Shown: piece by piece, positions 1 to 10,709 of the stretch
How the letters are laid out: each line of letters opens with the position of its first letter
Position numbering within the stretch: position 1 is the first letter of the stretch
Origin: Tieghemiomyces parasiticus
Lineage: Eukaryota > Kickxellomycota > Dimargaritomycetes > Dimargaritales > Dimargaritaceae
Direction of reading: 5' to 3'
DNA length: 40,035 bases
NCBI GenBank assembly: GCA_027575765.1
Contig: JANBPT010000374.1
Span: 1 to 40,035 of the forward strand
Program-made: the position numbers and the translations under genes
Notes under the pieces: generated by a model
Database searches by the model: none
Told to the model about the DNA's origin: nothing
Seen by the model: the letters and a program-made list of their open reading frames with translations, nothing else

Positions 1-440
1 GGTGCTAAGGTTGTGAAGTATTTGAGGATTGACGTGAAAATAGTCTCCGTGGAATGAACTTTGCAGTAATCGGAGTGTGTTAGAAGCCAGACCACTGACG
101 CTCAATGGTTTTCCGGTGGGGTGTAGATTATAGTGGACTTCGGTACAGTGTGAGACACCTACAGGGCCGTGAACGTTTGTGGTCCGCGGGAATCGAGGCC
201 ACAGGGTTTGTTTACTGTAATGGCAAACGCTTACCGGAACACGTGATACTAGTTAAAACATCAACAGTGCCTAAGCCTCCTGTCTAGACGGCCATCCGCA
301 TGAGCGGTGGCGGACAAAGGCAATTCGGTTCATGCGCCAAGAGTCTATGGAATTAACGTTTGGCCCCCTGTCCTGTGCAGCCCCTTTCAGCTTTCCGCAT
401 TGTTAACTCGCCCACCTACTAACCATCACTTCTCATTCCC
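1..440. other. Intergenic sequence and leader upstream of CAC2
   Basis: I see no supported gene here. A 60-codon ATG frame at 105-287 has no recognisable motif and no splice signals joining it to the next gene. The last 50 bases before the CAC2 start are pyrimidine-rich, which is the leader style of most genes in this window. Whatever gene lies to the left is outside the window. Confidence 0.5.
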
Positions 441-3401
441 ATGAAGGCCAAGACGTTTCAAATCAACTGGCACGACAAACTGGCCGTCTTCGCGGCCGAT
501 TTCGACCCGAGCAGCAGCGGGCGATTTGCCACAGCTGGCGGCGATAGTAACGTTAGGGTAAGTTACCGAAAGCCGACATCGCTTGAACTTAGTTTGACCG
601 CTTCCCCCCCCTTCCTCCCGCAAGGCCTGAGCCTCGGTCTCGCTATCCCGCCCTTGACCAGGCTCCGGACGGACATCGTCGGCCAAGTTCATATAGGGAG
701 AGTGGTAGAATGACGGTGGGCATTCATTACCCTCTCGACCCTCTCTCTTACATCTCACTCCACCGCCTGCTCTATATATCGACTCATATCGAACATGATT
801 ATGTCTGACTAGATTTGGCGATTGAACGCTTCCACCTCGGGAGCCGTCACGGTGGATTTTACGGCCAACTTATCCCGGCACTCGGCAGCCGTCAATGTCG
901 TTCGCTTCTCGCCACGCGGTAAGTTGGCATTTAAAGCGCCGACCCAGCCGTTGCCACTGCACATTCTACACTATGGGTGCGGCCGAATTAACTCCCTCAA
1001 ATGCACATAGACCACAGCTCCTAAGTGAGTAACAAACGGCCACCACCCGTCGTTAACGTGTCCTCGAGCCACGATCTTCCATTGTTGGGTTTTCCATTTG
1101 ACCACTGTCGCCTTCATCTTCCAGGTTCCTTGCTCGCGTCTTCTGGTGATGGTAAGTGGCCGCTGTAAATTCTTACTATATCTGGTCGCTACCATGATAT
1201 TTTTAGTACCCATGTGGCCCTACAGTAATGGTAACAGCCTTGTCGATATGCCTTTTGTATGCCTTATTGTTGTGGGTCACCTTCAATCTGTTTTACCTCG
1301 CCTTTTGCCTAATCTTCTACTTGGCGCCGCAGATGGAACCATCATCGTATGGAAGCAGAGCCAAGCGGTGGAGGGTAACCTCGAACGACGTGAGGAGGAC
1401 GAATTTGCGTCGGAGACCTGGAGAGTAGTCTCCTTACTGAGGTTAGTAATGTACACTTCCGCTTCGCTGTTAGTCGTTCACTGCGCCGTTTTATCGCCGC
1501 GATCGGTGCAAGCATAATGGCTAGTCTTTTCAAGCATTTCTGGTCGCAGGTCGGCCCCACTAGGGTCGGGCAGTTCTTGATAATGCGCCTCAATCACCAA
1601 TTACGATCATGGCATACTTCCTATAACGATATGCAGAGGGTCACTGGCGGACATTTACGATTTGTCCTGGTCTGCCGATGGCCGGTTCATTATCAGCGGC
1701 TCGGTCGACAATACGGCGCGCATCTGGGACGTCAAACAAGGTAAAGATTTGGTCTAAAGCATAGCGGGAGTTGAGTGTACGCAGTCCCTCCTGCAATGAA
1801 GGATCATCAAGAACAGTTGACGACGACATGTAGTCTGTGTACCAATTCGCCACTCATAATCTGTGGAGGTTAACCACCTATTCATCCTCGTGTCCGCAAA
1901 CAGCCAAGTGTCTGCATTGTGTCGCCGACCACAGCCACTACGTACAGGGCGTGACATGGGACCCTCTTGGGCAGTACTTTGCAACGCAGAGCAGTGACCG
2001 GTAAGCCTAAGGAATTGACCATGGTAGCATTACTTAAATAGAGCGCCAGGGCAGTAGTATGTGACACCCCTATCTCACTGTACTAACCCAATCCCCGTAC
2101 TGTGGCTCGAATACTTTTCCCACCACGCCTGCCAGGTCGGTCAACATATATCAATGGATGGTCCGCAGCGCCAATTCGACCAAGAAGGCCCTGGTCGCCA
2201 AGCATGCCCGCATCGAGGTTGAAGGCACATCGCCGGCGGTCTCTGTCCTTAAAGAACCTGTTGCCGGGGGCGAAGGATCGGTTACGTCCGTCGCACCCGC
2301 TTCGAGCTACCAGCGGTTGTACCACAGCGAGAACCTCACGTCATTCTTCCGGCGACTGTGCTTTACGCCGGACGGGTCGTTGTTGCTCACCCCGGCGGGA
2401 ATCCGCAAACCCGTGGACGTGGCTAAGGGGACGGAAACCGTAGGTGATGCCACCCCCGGTTCGGCCACCGTGAAAGACGATGCCCTTGAACACACTGTCT
2501 ACATGTACGCCCGAGACCAACTGGCGGGGTAAGTAACTGACCCAACTATCTGAGAGGCCTCGGCAGATCATCGATCTCCTTGCCCCTGGTAACCACGTCG
2601 GTGTGCCAATGATTAACTAACTCTACACTCACGCATATATATATATATATACATACCTGTCACTTACCCTCACCGCTGACTTCGTTACCTGTCACTTCAG
2701 TGCCCCGGTCGGCTGCCTGGGTGGATTTGGCAAGCCAGCCATCGCCGTTCGCTGTGCGCCGCAGCGCTTCCACTTGCGGCGTGTCGTCCCCACCGCTTGG
2801 CTGGCACTGCCTTACCGAATGGTGATCGCCGTGGCTACCCAGGATGCGGTACTGCTGTACGACACCGAACAGACCGAACCCTTCGCCTACCTGGCCAATT
2901 TTCACTATGCGACCCTGACCGACATTGCGTGGTAAGTTCTAATAGCGTGTATGAACTTTCCACCGTGCTAAGGACGCTGGCTTGCCATTACAATACTACC
3001 TGGATTGTCAATTAACGCCATACTCTTCCCCTTTCATCGGGACAACACACCCCCATTCCATTCTCTCCCCCCCCCCCATTACCCTACTAAAACGCAGGTC
3101 TCCGGATTGCCGCTACTTGATCCTGACGTCTACTGACGGTTACTGCTCGGTCATCACTTTTGACGCTGACGAACTGGGCGAGGAGTACAAAGTGGCGGTT
3201 ACTGCCACGACAAATAGCGGCGTGTCCCTCGGTGGTATGGCAACGCAGGAACCGGGGCCGATGGTCCTTCTGGCACCGAAATCACCCCATAGTGAATCCC
3301 AACCTCCGGTGGTGGCCCCGTCAGTAGTAGCAGTTCGGACGGGGCCCACCAATAAGTCAGGCAAGAAGCGTATCCAGCCAACCCTGATCCAACCCTTGTA
3401 G
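441..3401 (+). CDS. CAC2: Chromatin assembly factor 1 subunit p60 (Cac2-like), nine exons
   Basis: This is the WD40 subunit of CAF-1, the complex that deposits H3-H4 onto newly replicated DNA. My exon model is 441-557, 813-918, 1125-1151, 1333-1441, 1637-1740, 1904-2000, 2136-2528, 2701-2931 and 3098-3401. It gives 495 residues and the frame is maintained across all eight introns. Donors are GTAAGT, GTAAGC, GTTAGT and GTAAAG. WD-repeat cores are visible as [31 protein letters not shown] and [11 protein letters not shown]. The block [20 protein letters not shown] followed by TDIAWSPD and [11 protein letters not shown] is characteristic of p60/Cac2. The C-terminus, [14 protein letters not shown], resembles the B-domain that binds Asf1 in HIRA and CAF-1 p60. 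Exon 3 is only 27 bases. HIRA/Hir1 is the main alternative, but the p60 block and short length argue against it. Confidence 0.9.
2635..2650. repeat. (AT)8 microsatellite in CAC2 intron 7
   Basis: Eight uninterrupted AT units lie inside the intron at 2529-2700, well upstream of the TTCAG acceptor. It is likely to vary in length between strains. Confidence 0.9.
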
Positions 3402-3689
3402 TTTAGGCCATAATCTGCTATTGGGCACTGTAAAGCATCGGCCCTCCCCCTACCGCACCAAGGTGCACACCTGATTCACCCGCATAATTATCTTGGCCAT
3501 CTAATGGGCGTGGTTTAGCTAGCGTTGCTGTATATTTGAAATAACAGACTACTCGTGTTAATGTATTAGTACAGTGGTCGTGGCGATCAGACGAATGAGC
3601 AAGTGAGTGAGAGACAAAAACCCGCCGTTGGACCTAATGACCAGGATGGCAAAAGGGAGCCTACCGGGGACAAATATTTCAGGTCCAAA

Positions 3690-4214
3690 CTAGACGATGC
3701 CTTGGCTTCGCCAGTCGAGCAAGGCCTCCACGTCGGCGCTGCTGGTATCGCTCTCACTGCCATCAGCTCGTTCGTCCACCTTCATATCTGGATCGCTGCT
3801 GGGTTGCATCTTGGACAAGCTATCCTTCTCCCGTGGGGTTCCTTCAAGGGATGGTGACCTTTGTGGTGACCTGGCTTGACGTTCGGCCTGGAGGGTACGC
3901 AGGTGGTAAATCCGTGACCGAAGCCGTAAGGTTTCCGCCCGGTCCTGGTCGCGCCGTTCGCGCCAGGCCAACTCGTCCTCGTCGAGATCGGCATCGGACG
4001 TCTCGCCGTCCACAGCGGCGGTAGCGGCTACTGAACGCTTGGCAGCCAGGGGAGGTGATGTGACAGTGGCCGTACCTTCGGATGCGTCCTCAGCCCGCGG
4101 TCGTTTGGACGTGGAGGTCTGGCAGATGCGAGAATCCTGACCGTCCTCGGATGCATCCGAGTCGCTATCGCTGCCGTAGTCCACGAGGGACGCAAATTTG
4201 CGTTTGGAATCCAT
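3690..4214 (-). CDS. Small charged protein resembling the C-terminal region of ZNF830/CCDC16
   Basis: This single-exon frame encodes 174 residues from the ATG at 4214; the frame runs a few codons further but only to a TTG. The N-terminus, MDSKRKFASLVDYGSDSDSD, is followed by a Ser/Asp-rich stretch. A basic, probably helical segment (EDELAWRERRDQDRAETLRL and about 25 residues on) comes next. The protein ends in DVEALLDWRSQGIV. A glutamate/arginine helix followed by a terminal L-x-DWR-x-(K/Q)-G is also how vertebrate ZNF830, a spliceosome-associated zinc-finger protein, ends. No zinc finger is visible here or in the 327 bases upstream. It could be a truncated or diverged ZNF830 or an unrelated disordered nuclear protein. 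The gene reading is fairly secure and the family weak. Confidence 0.5.
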   Translation of the reverse strand: MDSKRKFASLVDYGSDSDSDASEDGQDSRICQTSTSKRPRAEDASEGTATVTSPPLAAKRSVAATAAVDGETSDADLDEDELAWRERRDQDRAETLRLRSRIYHLRTLQAERQARSPQRSPSLEGTPREKDSLSKMQPSSDPDMKVDERADGSESDTSSADVEALLDWRSQGIV

Positions 4215-4541
4215 ATGAATCAGCAAGGGGAAGTGGTCGTAGGGAAATAGAAGAAAACGAAGCCGGTAAGCTGAAGAGGTCGACTAGACATCACTGGCTG
4301 GGATTCGTAGGTGCAGACAGGGAGAGGTGGAATGGAGCGAACCACGGGCCTGCATCTCTACCAGGCCGAGCCTGAACATGTGGATACGTCTTCGTCACAT
4401 CGGCTCTGTAAGTATATTCATCTCGCGCAACCTAAAACGTTACTGTAGTTCGTACAGCATCGGGGCTCAGTTACAGCGGGTTGCTTCATTATTTATGGGT
4501 ACGTCCGTGCCACCAGGCCACTCCTAGTTGGCGTACCAAGG
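4215..4541. other. Gap between MTG1 3' end and the ZNF830-like gene
   Basis: No supported gene. Because both neighbours are read leftward, this must hold the MTG1 3' UTR and the promoter of the 174-residue gene. I searched the minus strand for a C2H2 zinc-finger exon that would complete a ZNF830 and found none. Confidence 0.5.
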
Positions 4542-5827
4542 TCAGCCGGATCGAAGTTTTAGTTTCCGGGCTGCATTTTTCTCGCGCATCTTTTGGGCGC
4601 GCTCACGCTTGGCCTCCTTAAGCTGCATCGATTTGCTCAGCACGGGCTCCTTTAGGTCGGCCATGAACGTTTCGACACTGGCGGGGTCAAGGTCGTCCAA
4701 GACCAGGTGGCCAAACTTGCCCAGCTGGAATTCGCGGACAAACCGACGGGCCGCCTCCTCGTGGTGGTAGCCTCCACCCTTTTGCAAAATACCGAACCGT
4801 TTGGCCACTTGGGCGAGGACCTCGCTGATGTTGTCGCTGGGCTCCTCCAAGTTGATCAATTTGGCATAGCTGGTTCCCCTCCGAGGGGAGGAGGAGGAAG
4901 TAAGGAAGGGTGGACGTCACAGTCGGGTTAGTTCATTTCCTATAGGCCTCATTTCCCGGAAGGAGACCTACACATAGAGCCAGCGACTGACAGTGGGCGT
5001 CCTTTCTACCCTCCGGCCGCTTACTCGGTGTTGTGTTGCCGATTTAGCTGATAGAGCAGGTAGTCGGCCACGATCTCAATCTCCATGGCCTCGGTGTTCA
5101 TGCCGTCGGTGAGTGCGACTTTAAGGGCCCGCAGAGGGTCGGAGACGTAGGGTAGCATCAGACCCGGCGTGTCCAGGACGTAGACGGGCGGGTTGGCATG
5201 GATCTTGACCGAGGTGTGGATCCGCTGGGTGACGCCTGGCCGACGCCCTGTGGTTACGGCGTTCCCCCGTCCAACCCCGGCGCTGCGGAGGGCATTGATC
5301 AGCGCCGACTTGCCCACGTTGGGCATCCCTACCACCATGGCCGTCAGTGAAGGATTGTGAGAAGGGTTCCGGCCAGCGAGCTCTGATTGGGATAGGGAAG
5401 AAGAAAGGTAATGGTGAGAAGGGGCCAGTGCCAGGGCTGACAGCGGGTCCGACAGAATACGCCCTTAGTTCCCAACCTACTTACCGGCCGCGTACGACAC
5501 GACACTCCGAACCGTGCGGGGCGTTTTAGCATTAGTAAACACTACGGGGGCGTTAGTCACCCCAGCCAGGGCCTGCCGTATCCGTGCGGGGGTTCCGGGG
5601 GTGGTCAAATCGGTCTTATTGTACACAATCAATCGGTTGCGCTCCTGGGCGAACTCTTCAAACTGCGGGTTGATAGACGACAACGGTAGACGGGCGTCCC
5701 GCGTCTCGATAATTAGGTCCACCGTCTGCAGCTTAGCGGTCATGTCACGTAGACCACGGGCCATGTGGCCCGGGAACCAATTGAAGGTCCGTTCGATCTG
5801 GAACGCGGTGCGGAATGTACTGGCCAT
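4542..5827 (-). CDS. MTG1: Mitochondrial ribosome-assembly GTPase MTG1 (YlqF/RbgA family), three exons
   Basis: A circularly permuted GTPase needed for maturation of the mitochondrial large ribosomal subunit. Exons on the minus strand are 5827-5485, 5382-5025 and 4869-4542, giving 342 residues; human MTG1 is close in length. Motif order is the permuted one: an N-terminal WFPGHM, G4 NKTD at residues 70-73, G1 GMPNVGKS at 133-140 and G3 DTPG at 185-188. The C-terminal helical segment, with DYAKLINLEEP and GGGYHHEEAARRFVREFQLG, is typical of MTG1/YlqF. The ATG at 5827 is the only one in the open frame before WFPGHM. The frame stays open 73 codons further upstream with Arg-rich, acid-poor sequence that looks like a mitochondrial presequence but contains no ATG. 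It shares a divergent 490-base promoter with ARP10. Confidence 0.92.
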
Positions 5828-6317
5828 GGCTTGCGAAGTGGACTCAGCGAGATTGACTAAGTGTACAGAAGCCAAAGTTGGTTGCGGAAAGGATTTGGTT
5901 ATGTAGATTCTATTGCGCAAGGGTCGTTGTAGTGGACATGGCTGGAGACGCAGACGAGCCGCTGTGGCTGCAATCCGTAGGCCGCACGCTAGATGGAGAA
6001 AACTCGCAATCCAGGTCGAATTGGTTTGGCCAGGACGGCTCCACAAGTGGAATTTCCGCCGGCTCTCGCTTGGTGGCCCGGGAATTAACTACATCCTGTG
6101 AGTTCCTTCAAGCAAGCTGGTCGGGGCCCAACTCCGCCCTCCTTCCTTGATACTATCAACCTGTTTTCAACTGGCCCCACCATCGTGCTTACTCCTACTT
6201 TGCAAGCGTGTACCCTCCCCCCATCCCACACATAACCCTTGTTCACCCGGTGGAGGACTCTGCGTCCAACGCAATCGCTGTCTGCTACAGACCTATCTAT
6301 TTTCCTATCACTGGGTC
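5828..6317. promoter_or_regulatory. Divergent MTG1/ARP10 promoter region
   Basis: 490 bases separate the two start codons and must hold both promoters. The ARP10-proximal half is pyrimidine-rich on the plus strand. I see no clear TATA box. The half next to MTG1 is translatable on the minus strand as a basic, presequence-like stretch (5828-6046). Confidence 0.6.
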
Positions 6318-8014
6318 ATGTCCTTCCTCAATCGACTACGGTCCGCCATCGGTGACCCCTCGGAAGCCACCACCGGTCCCGTTACGGGGTTGACCAGTCG
6401 GCTGGGTTCCACGAGTGCCTATTCCCCGAGCGGCTTCAGCCCTGCTACCGCGGGCCTCGGCAGCTCGAGCGTGGGTCGTCGCTTTTCTGTCTACGGTACG
6501 GAGGACCGAGTGGTCCTTGATATCGGCAGCCACGCCCTCCGCTGTGGCTTCAGCGGCGAACCTCACCCGCGGCAGGTGATACCGCTCTACCACGACCTCC
6601 GGTGGAACCCACGTCCGGCCCTGCCCTTTACTGCAGACCCCCAGACGGCCCGCGCCGCCGCGGCTGTCGTAGCCTCCGAGGTGTTTGACCAGCGCCGTGA
6701 GACGGGCCAGGCTCTGTACTCGCTACGCATCCACGAGCTAGACCCGGACCGTCTACGCCACCTGCTAGCCCACTACCTCCGTCGGGTGTTCAGCGAGGTT
6801 CTCATGACCGACCCCAAGCTCCGGAAAGTACTGATTTGTGATGCGCCTCTGTGTCCGCTGCCGCTCAAGCGGGCGGTGGCTGAGGTGCTCTTTGCCCAGT
6901 TTGAAGTTTCAGCCCTAGTCTATTTCCCCACTCCTTCACTGGCCCTGCTCACCGCAGGCACCACCAACGGCCTAGTCATCGACTGTGGCCACCTCGAGAC
7001 CACCGTCGTGCCCGTATTTGAATCGCACGCCCTGATTCACCACACCCGTACGACTCCAGTAGCCGGCCGGGCCCTCGGGATACACCTACAGGACCTCCTA
7101 CTCACCCACACCACGCTGACTGCCTTGCCCACTGATGGTACGGACATCGATTCTGCCCTGACCCCTGTCCTACCTTCCCTCGAGGAGGTCCTAACTGAAG
7201 CCGTGGTCGAGGATATCAAGACCCGCCTCCTGTTCGCCAGCCCGGTACACGCCGGGTTCGCTGAGACCAACCCATCCGCCGACGATCGCACGCGGTGGTA
7301 CCGGGATACCACGACCGCTGCCGATACCACCTACACGCTGACCCACCCTTCCCCCACAGACTCTACCTCGACCACGCTGCCACGGCAACGCTACGCGCTG
7401 GTCGTCCCCGGATGGATTCGGGAACGCGCCGCTGAAATTTTGTTCCGTGGCGACGAGGAACAGGATATGGCCGGGATCCCGAACACGATCCTGGATGCCC
7501 TCCTACGCGCCCCCATTGATCTCCGCCAGCTGCTCTCCACCTCCCTGCTGATTGTCGGTGGTACCGCCATGCTACCCAATTTCGCGGCCCGTCTACACCT
7601 TGAGCTGCAACACCTTCTCCTCCACCAGCCGCGGTACCGCAGTGCCCTCCGGCACCTAGCCGAGCACCTTGAGTTTCTCGATGACAAGACGAACGGTCAG
7701 CTCTTCTCCCGGAACCTGCGGGTGTGGGTGGGCGGTAAGTTTTGTTTTTGTTTTACAGCTGACCAACGTTCCTGGTACTGGGGCTCTTGCGCTCCATCCC
7801 GTCGAGACCAGCCTCTGTAGACCTCGTCACTTCATCACATCCGACTAATTATCCCTGCCACCTTCTTCCAACACTCCCGCCGCACATCATGTCCAATCAT
7901 GCCACTCGTATAGGCTCACTTATGGGCTCCCTCCGCTGCCCTGGCGCTGAGATCAGTCGTACTGATTTTAACGAGCAGCCGCTACCAGACTGGACCGCCC
8001 CTGGCGAGGTTTAA
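6318..8014 (+). CDS. ARP10: Actin-related protein 10 (dynactin pointed-end complex), two exons
   Basis: Arp10/ACTR10 caps the pointed end of the Arp1 filament in dynactin, the cofactor of cytoplasmic dynein. Exons 6318-7734 and 7914-8014 are joined by a GTAAGT...TATAG intron and give 505 residues. The ATG at 6318 is preferred because the upstream open frame reaches only non-ATG codons. Actin-fold signatures include RVVLDIGSHALRCGFSGE (phosphate-1 region), LVIDCGHLETTVVPVFE (phosphate-2), SLLIVGGTAMLPNF (adenosine region) and, across the splice, WVGGSLMGSL. The C-terminus, with FNEQPLPDWT, matches the PDW tail of ACTR10-type proteins. A low-complexity Ser/Gly/Thr insert of about 50 residues precedes the fold. 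Arp4 and Arp8 are poorer fits because of length and tail. Confidence 0.9.
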
Positions 8015-8461
8015 TGTGATTTGCTGCTAGGAACCGCGGCCCCTCATGTCCACGATCTATTAATTAGACTGTTCTGGTTTTTCGTGACGCGTTTTTAATG
8101 ACGTCTCCCCCTACTTTGTTGTATGCCTTCGGGTCCTGGTTTTTTTTGCATTACATCTGGATAATCATATTTCTCTTCCAGCGTACCTCACCGTATACAG
8201 CTATCACCTTGAAGTAGGACGTAATTCACGGATATTTAAGGGTGCCTACCAACGAGCGGGAGGTCTAGCTGTAGGCTATATTTGCCGTTTGAAGGCTTGA
8301 TTTTAGGTAATAGTTTAAAAGAGCGCCAACGTTTTTAGTTTGATGAAGAGAATATAGAATTGACGGTCTCGAATGTGGTTTACCAGGGTAATTGAGGTAA
8401 TGAAAAAATAAAGTCGCAGGCAGCCGACCCCGATATACCAGGCCGAGGTCTCAGTCATGAT
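8015..8461. other. Convergent 3' intergenic region
   Basis: AT-richer spacer between the 3' ends of ARP10 (+) and the secreted orphan (-). It contains T-runs near 8139 and an A-rich AATAAA at 8407-8412. I see no gene or structured RNA. Confidence 0.6.
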
Positions 8462-9926
8462 TTAAATACCTCCTAAGGGCAGCACTATCTGGTTACGGTT
8501 TACGCCAGCTAGTTCCTCGGCCTCGGTCACGTTGACAATTACGCGAATTAGCCCGTCTTGGGTCACTTTCAGGTCTTTAAGGGGCTGGTCGCGGAATCCG
8601 CAAGGGATCAGGTCATCGGCGGGATCTTCCAATTCCAATGCGTCGGCTGCTCTGTCGAAACGCCAGGCTCGAGCGCAACTCGCCAATCCGAAGGAGGTAT
8701 ACGAGATACCATCAATCGGACGTCGCAAGTTTAGTTGTTCCCACACTTGAGATGGGTCAGCCTCCAAGATTGACTCGGCCGCCAGAAGGTAGACGTACCA
8801 GTAAATGTAGCCGTCCGCCGCGTTATTTGCAACCAGATCATCCAACGCACCAGCGAGCGCTTGTACGTCACGCCGGGCGACTAGGTACGCCAGGTAAGTC
8901 AAGGTCGTACGAGCTTTAAACTGGCTGGGAGTGATTAACGGGACATTATCCCTTAGCTCGGGCCAAGCGGCCCGCTGGCCAAACTGCTCAGGCCACGAGG
9001 CCGTGTACAAATTGGACAACCAAGCGTTGTCGTGGAGGTGACGTTGGACCAGTAGCCAAAACTGAGTCGTCCATGCGATGCTGTCGGCTCGGCAGAGAAC
9101 GGCTACGTAAGGCAGAAGGTGGCCCAGCTGGCTGTCACTGAGGCTGCCGAGCGCCGCAAAGCCCGGGTCATTCTCTAGCGTTGATCGGTCGAGGTGGCTC
9201 GTCTGCATGTTAATTAGGGCATGGTCGTTTGGAGTTCCGGGCAGGGGAAGACGGATGGCGGGGTTGGACCGGTTTTCCGAAAACAGCCTCAGCAGTCGCA
9301 CCCACATTGTCATATGATGCGTCAGCTGGAAGCGCGCCTGGGGAATAAAGCAGTCCTGCAGTGCTTCAGCAACCTCCCTAGCGTCTAACACCCCGTCCTG
9401 ACTGGCTTGGAAATCGAATTCCGGGCTGAAGTATTCGAGGCACAAGGTACCCGGTAGCGGGTTGGCGGTCTCGACGGGCTAAGGAAAGTGGGAATAACGG
9501 TAGGAGAGTTTCCAGTATGTAAGGAATGGGTGTATCAGAATCCACATAGGGTGTTGTTAGGATAACCAGTACGGATACGGTTAGCCCCGGAGAAGGGACC
9601 TCAGGTGTATAGGGTCTGATGGGTAGGATTGATCCAGCCTATGAGGTACGGTATATTTGCAGTATAAAGCTTCCCAGGATACCCTGGGGAGGCCGATTAG
9701 GGATGTTCGGTAACATGGTAGCGTATGTTATCTGACTTACTGCAGACGTGTAAACATCATTACTGTGGTATTTGTAGGTGAGCCCACGGCGCGCAAGGTG
9801 GTGCTGTGGCTGATCTGGCGAGAGCGAGGTAGGGACGACCAAGTTGACCCTGGTATCAGAGAGACCTAGGCTCCCGGTGGCCGCGTATAGTACAGCAAGC
9901 GATACGAGAGCGACACGACAAACCAT
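8462..9926 (-). CDS. Secreted protein of unknown function, two exons, 400 residues
   Basis: I do not recognise a family. Exon 1 is 9926-9741 and exon 2 is 9478-8462, joined in phase 0 across a GTAAGT...CTTAG intron; together they encode 400 residues. The N-terminus, MVCRVALVSLAVLYAATGSLG, is a clear signal peptide, and no later membrane span is visible. The body is rich in Leu, Ala, Trp and Tyr and looks helical (for example YLAYLVARRDVQALAGALDD and DGYIYWYVYLLAAESILEAD). The few Cys are scattered and do not form an obvious disulfide framework. The C-terminus is hydrophilic until VNRNQIVLPLGGI. The exon 1 link is supported by frame, donor and acceptor, and by an open frame that runs past the first exon-2 codons straight to the acceptor without an ATG. 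It could be a secreted or ER-lumen lineage-specific protein. Confidence 0.72.
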
Positions 9927-10709
9927 TGTGAGTTATATAGAGAACGGATACGACGTGTGTAATGGCGGGGACGAGACACTGGCGTTGCGAAAGGGGTAAT
10001 TGGAAAACAGCCGAGAAGTGATGGTGGATGGTCGATTGGAGACGGAAACAACCGTTAATATATCAAGGGGCCAAGCTGAGATATCCTGGCGTGGACGGTA
10101 CGAGTACGGCGCTAATTGAAACTAAGACTAGCCGGAGCTCGGAGAAGGAGCGTCGGAAGGAAGGTGCAGAGGAGTTGGTCGCGATTTGTATTACCGCAAG
10201 CGCCACGGAGCCGGCCTATGATGTTGTGGTGGCTTCGTCATGACGCCACAGTAACGCTAAATCAACGGGTGCGACGCGTTGGTACACGAAGTCTATAAAT
10301 GGAGCGGAGCGAAGGGAAGGGTGAAGAGAGACCAGGGCGATACGACCATTTCGGTACAGGTCCATGGGCGTACTAAGACCAATTACTCTACAGCTACGCG
10401 GCAGGGGTGTCATCCATCGCTGAAACCGAGGAAAGGGGAGGGGAAGGAAAGACTAGCGCTCGGTAATCATTGTTATGAAAAGACGGGGCCGGCACGTTTA
10501 TTATGAAAAGAGACAGCGAAGGGTAATTAAAGTAATCAAACATCGGCAAAATGCCGCATCAAAACACTCTCACACACACACACATACACTGGGCCGTCAC
10601 AAAAGGTACTAAACCAAGCAGCCATTGCTATAAAAGAGCGTAACGTACTTGGACATAATTGAGGAAGTCAAAAAAGGTAGTGGAGACATTAACTGTACAT
10701 GAAGGAGGG
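9927..10709. other. Intergenic region between the secreted orphan and the Cdc11-like gene
   Basis: This holds the orphan's promoter (minus strand) and the 3' end of the Cdc11-like gene. An ATG frame at 10028-10243 on the plus strand (71 codons) has no recognisable motif and I do not call it a gene. A TATATAA (minus strand, about 9934-9940) lies too close to the orphan's ATG to be its TATA box. A (CA)7 run is listed separately. Confidence 0.5.
10571..10584. repeat. (CA)7 microsatellite
   Basis: Seven CA units lie in the 3' flank of the Cdc11-like gene, preceded by a further CACTCT. It has no evident function. Confidence 0.85.

Noticed and set aside
3603..3857. 84-codon plus-strand frame antisense to the ZNF830-like gene
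   Set aside because: It begins with GTG, is shadowed by a well-composed minus-strand gene and has no motif.
6147..6317. Longer ARP10 start 57 codons upstream
   Set aside because: The upstream frame opens on TTG, contains no ATG before 6318 and encodes no conserved residues.
10028..10243. 71-codon ATG frame between the secreted orphan and the Cdc11-like gene
   Set aside because: No motif, no promoter signals and no splice sites; it lies in the orphan's promoter.
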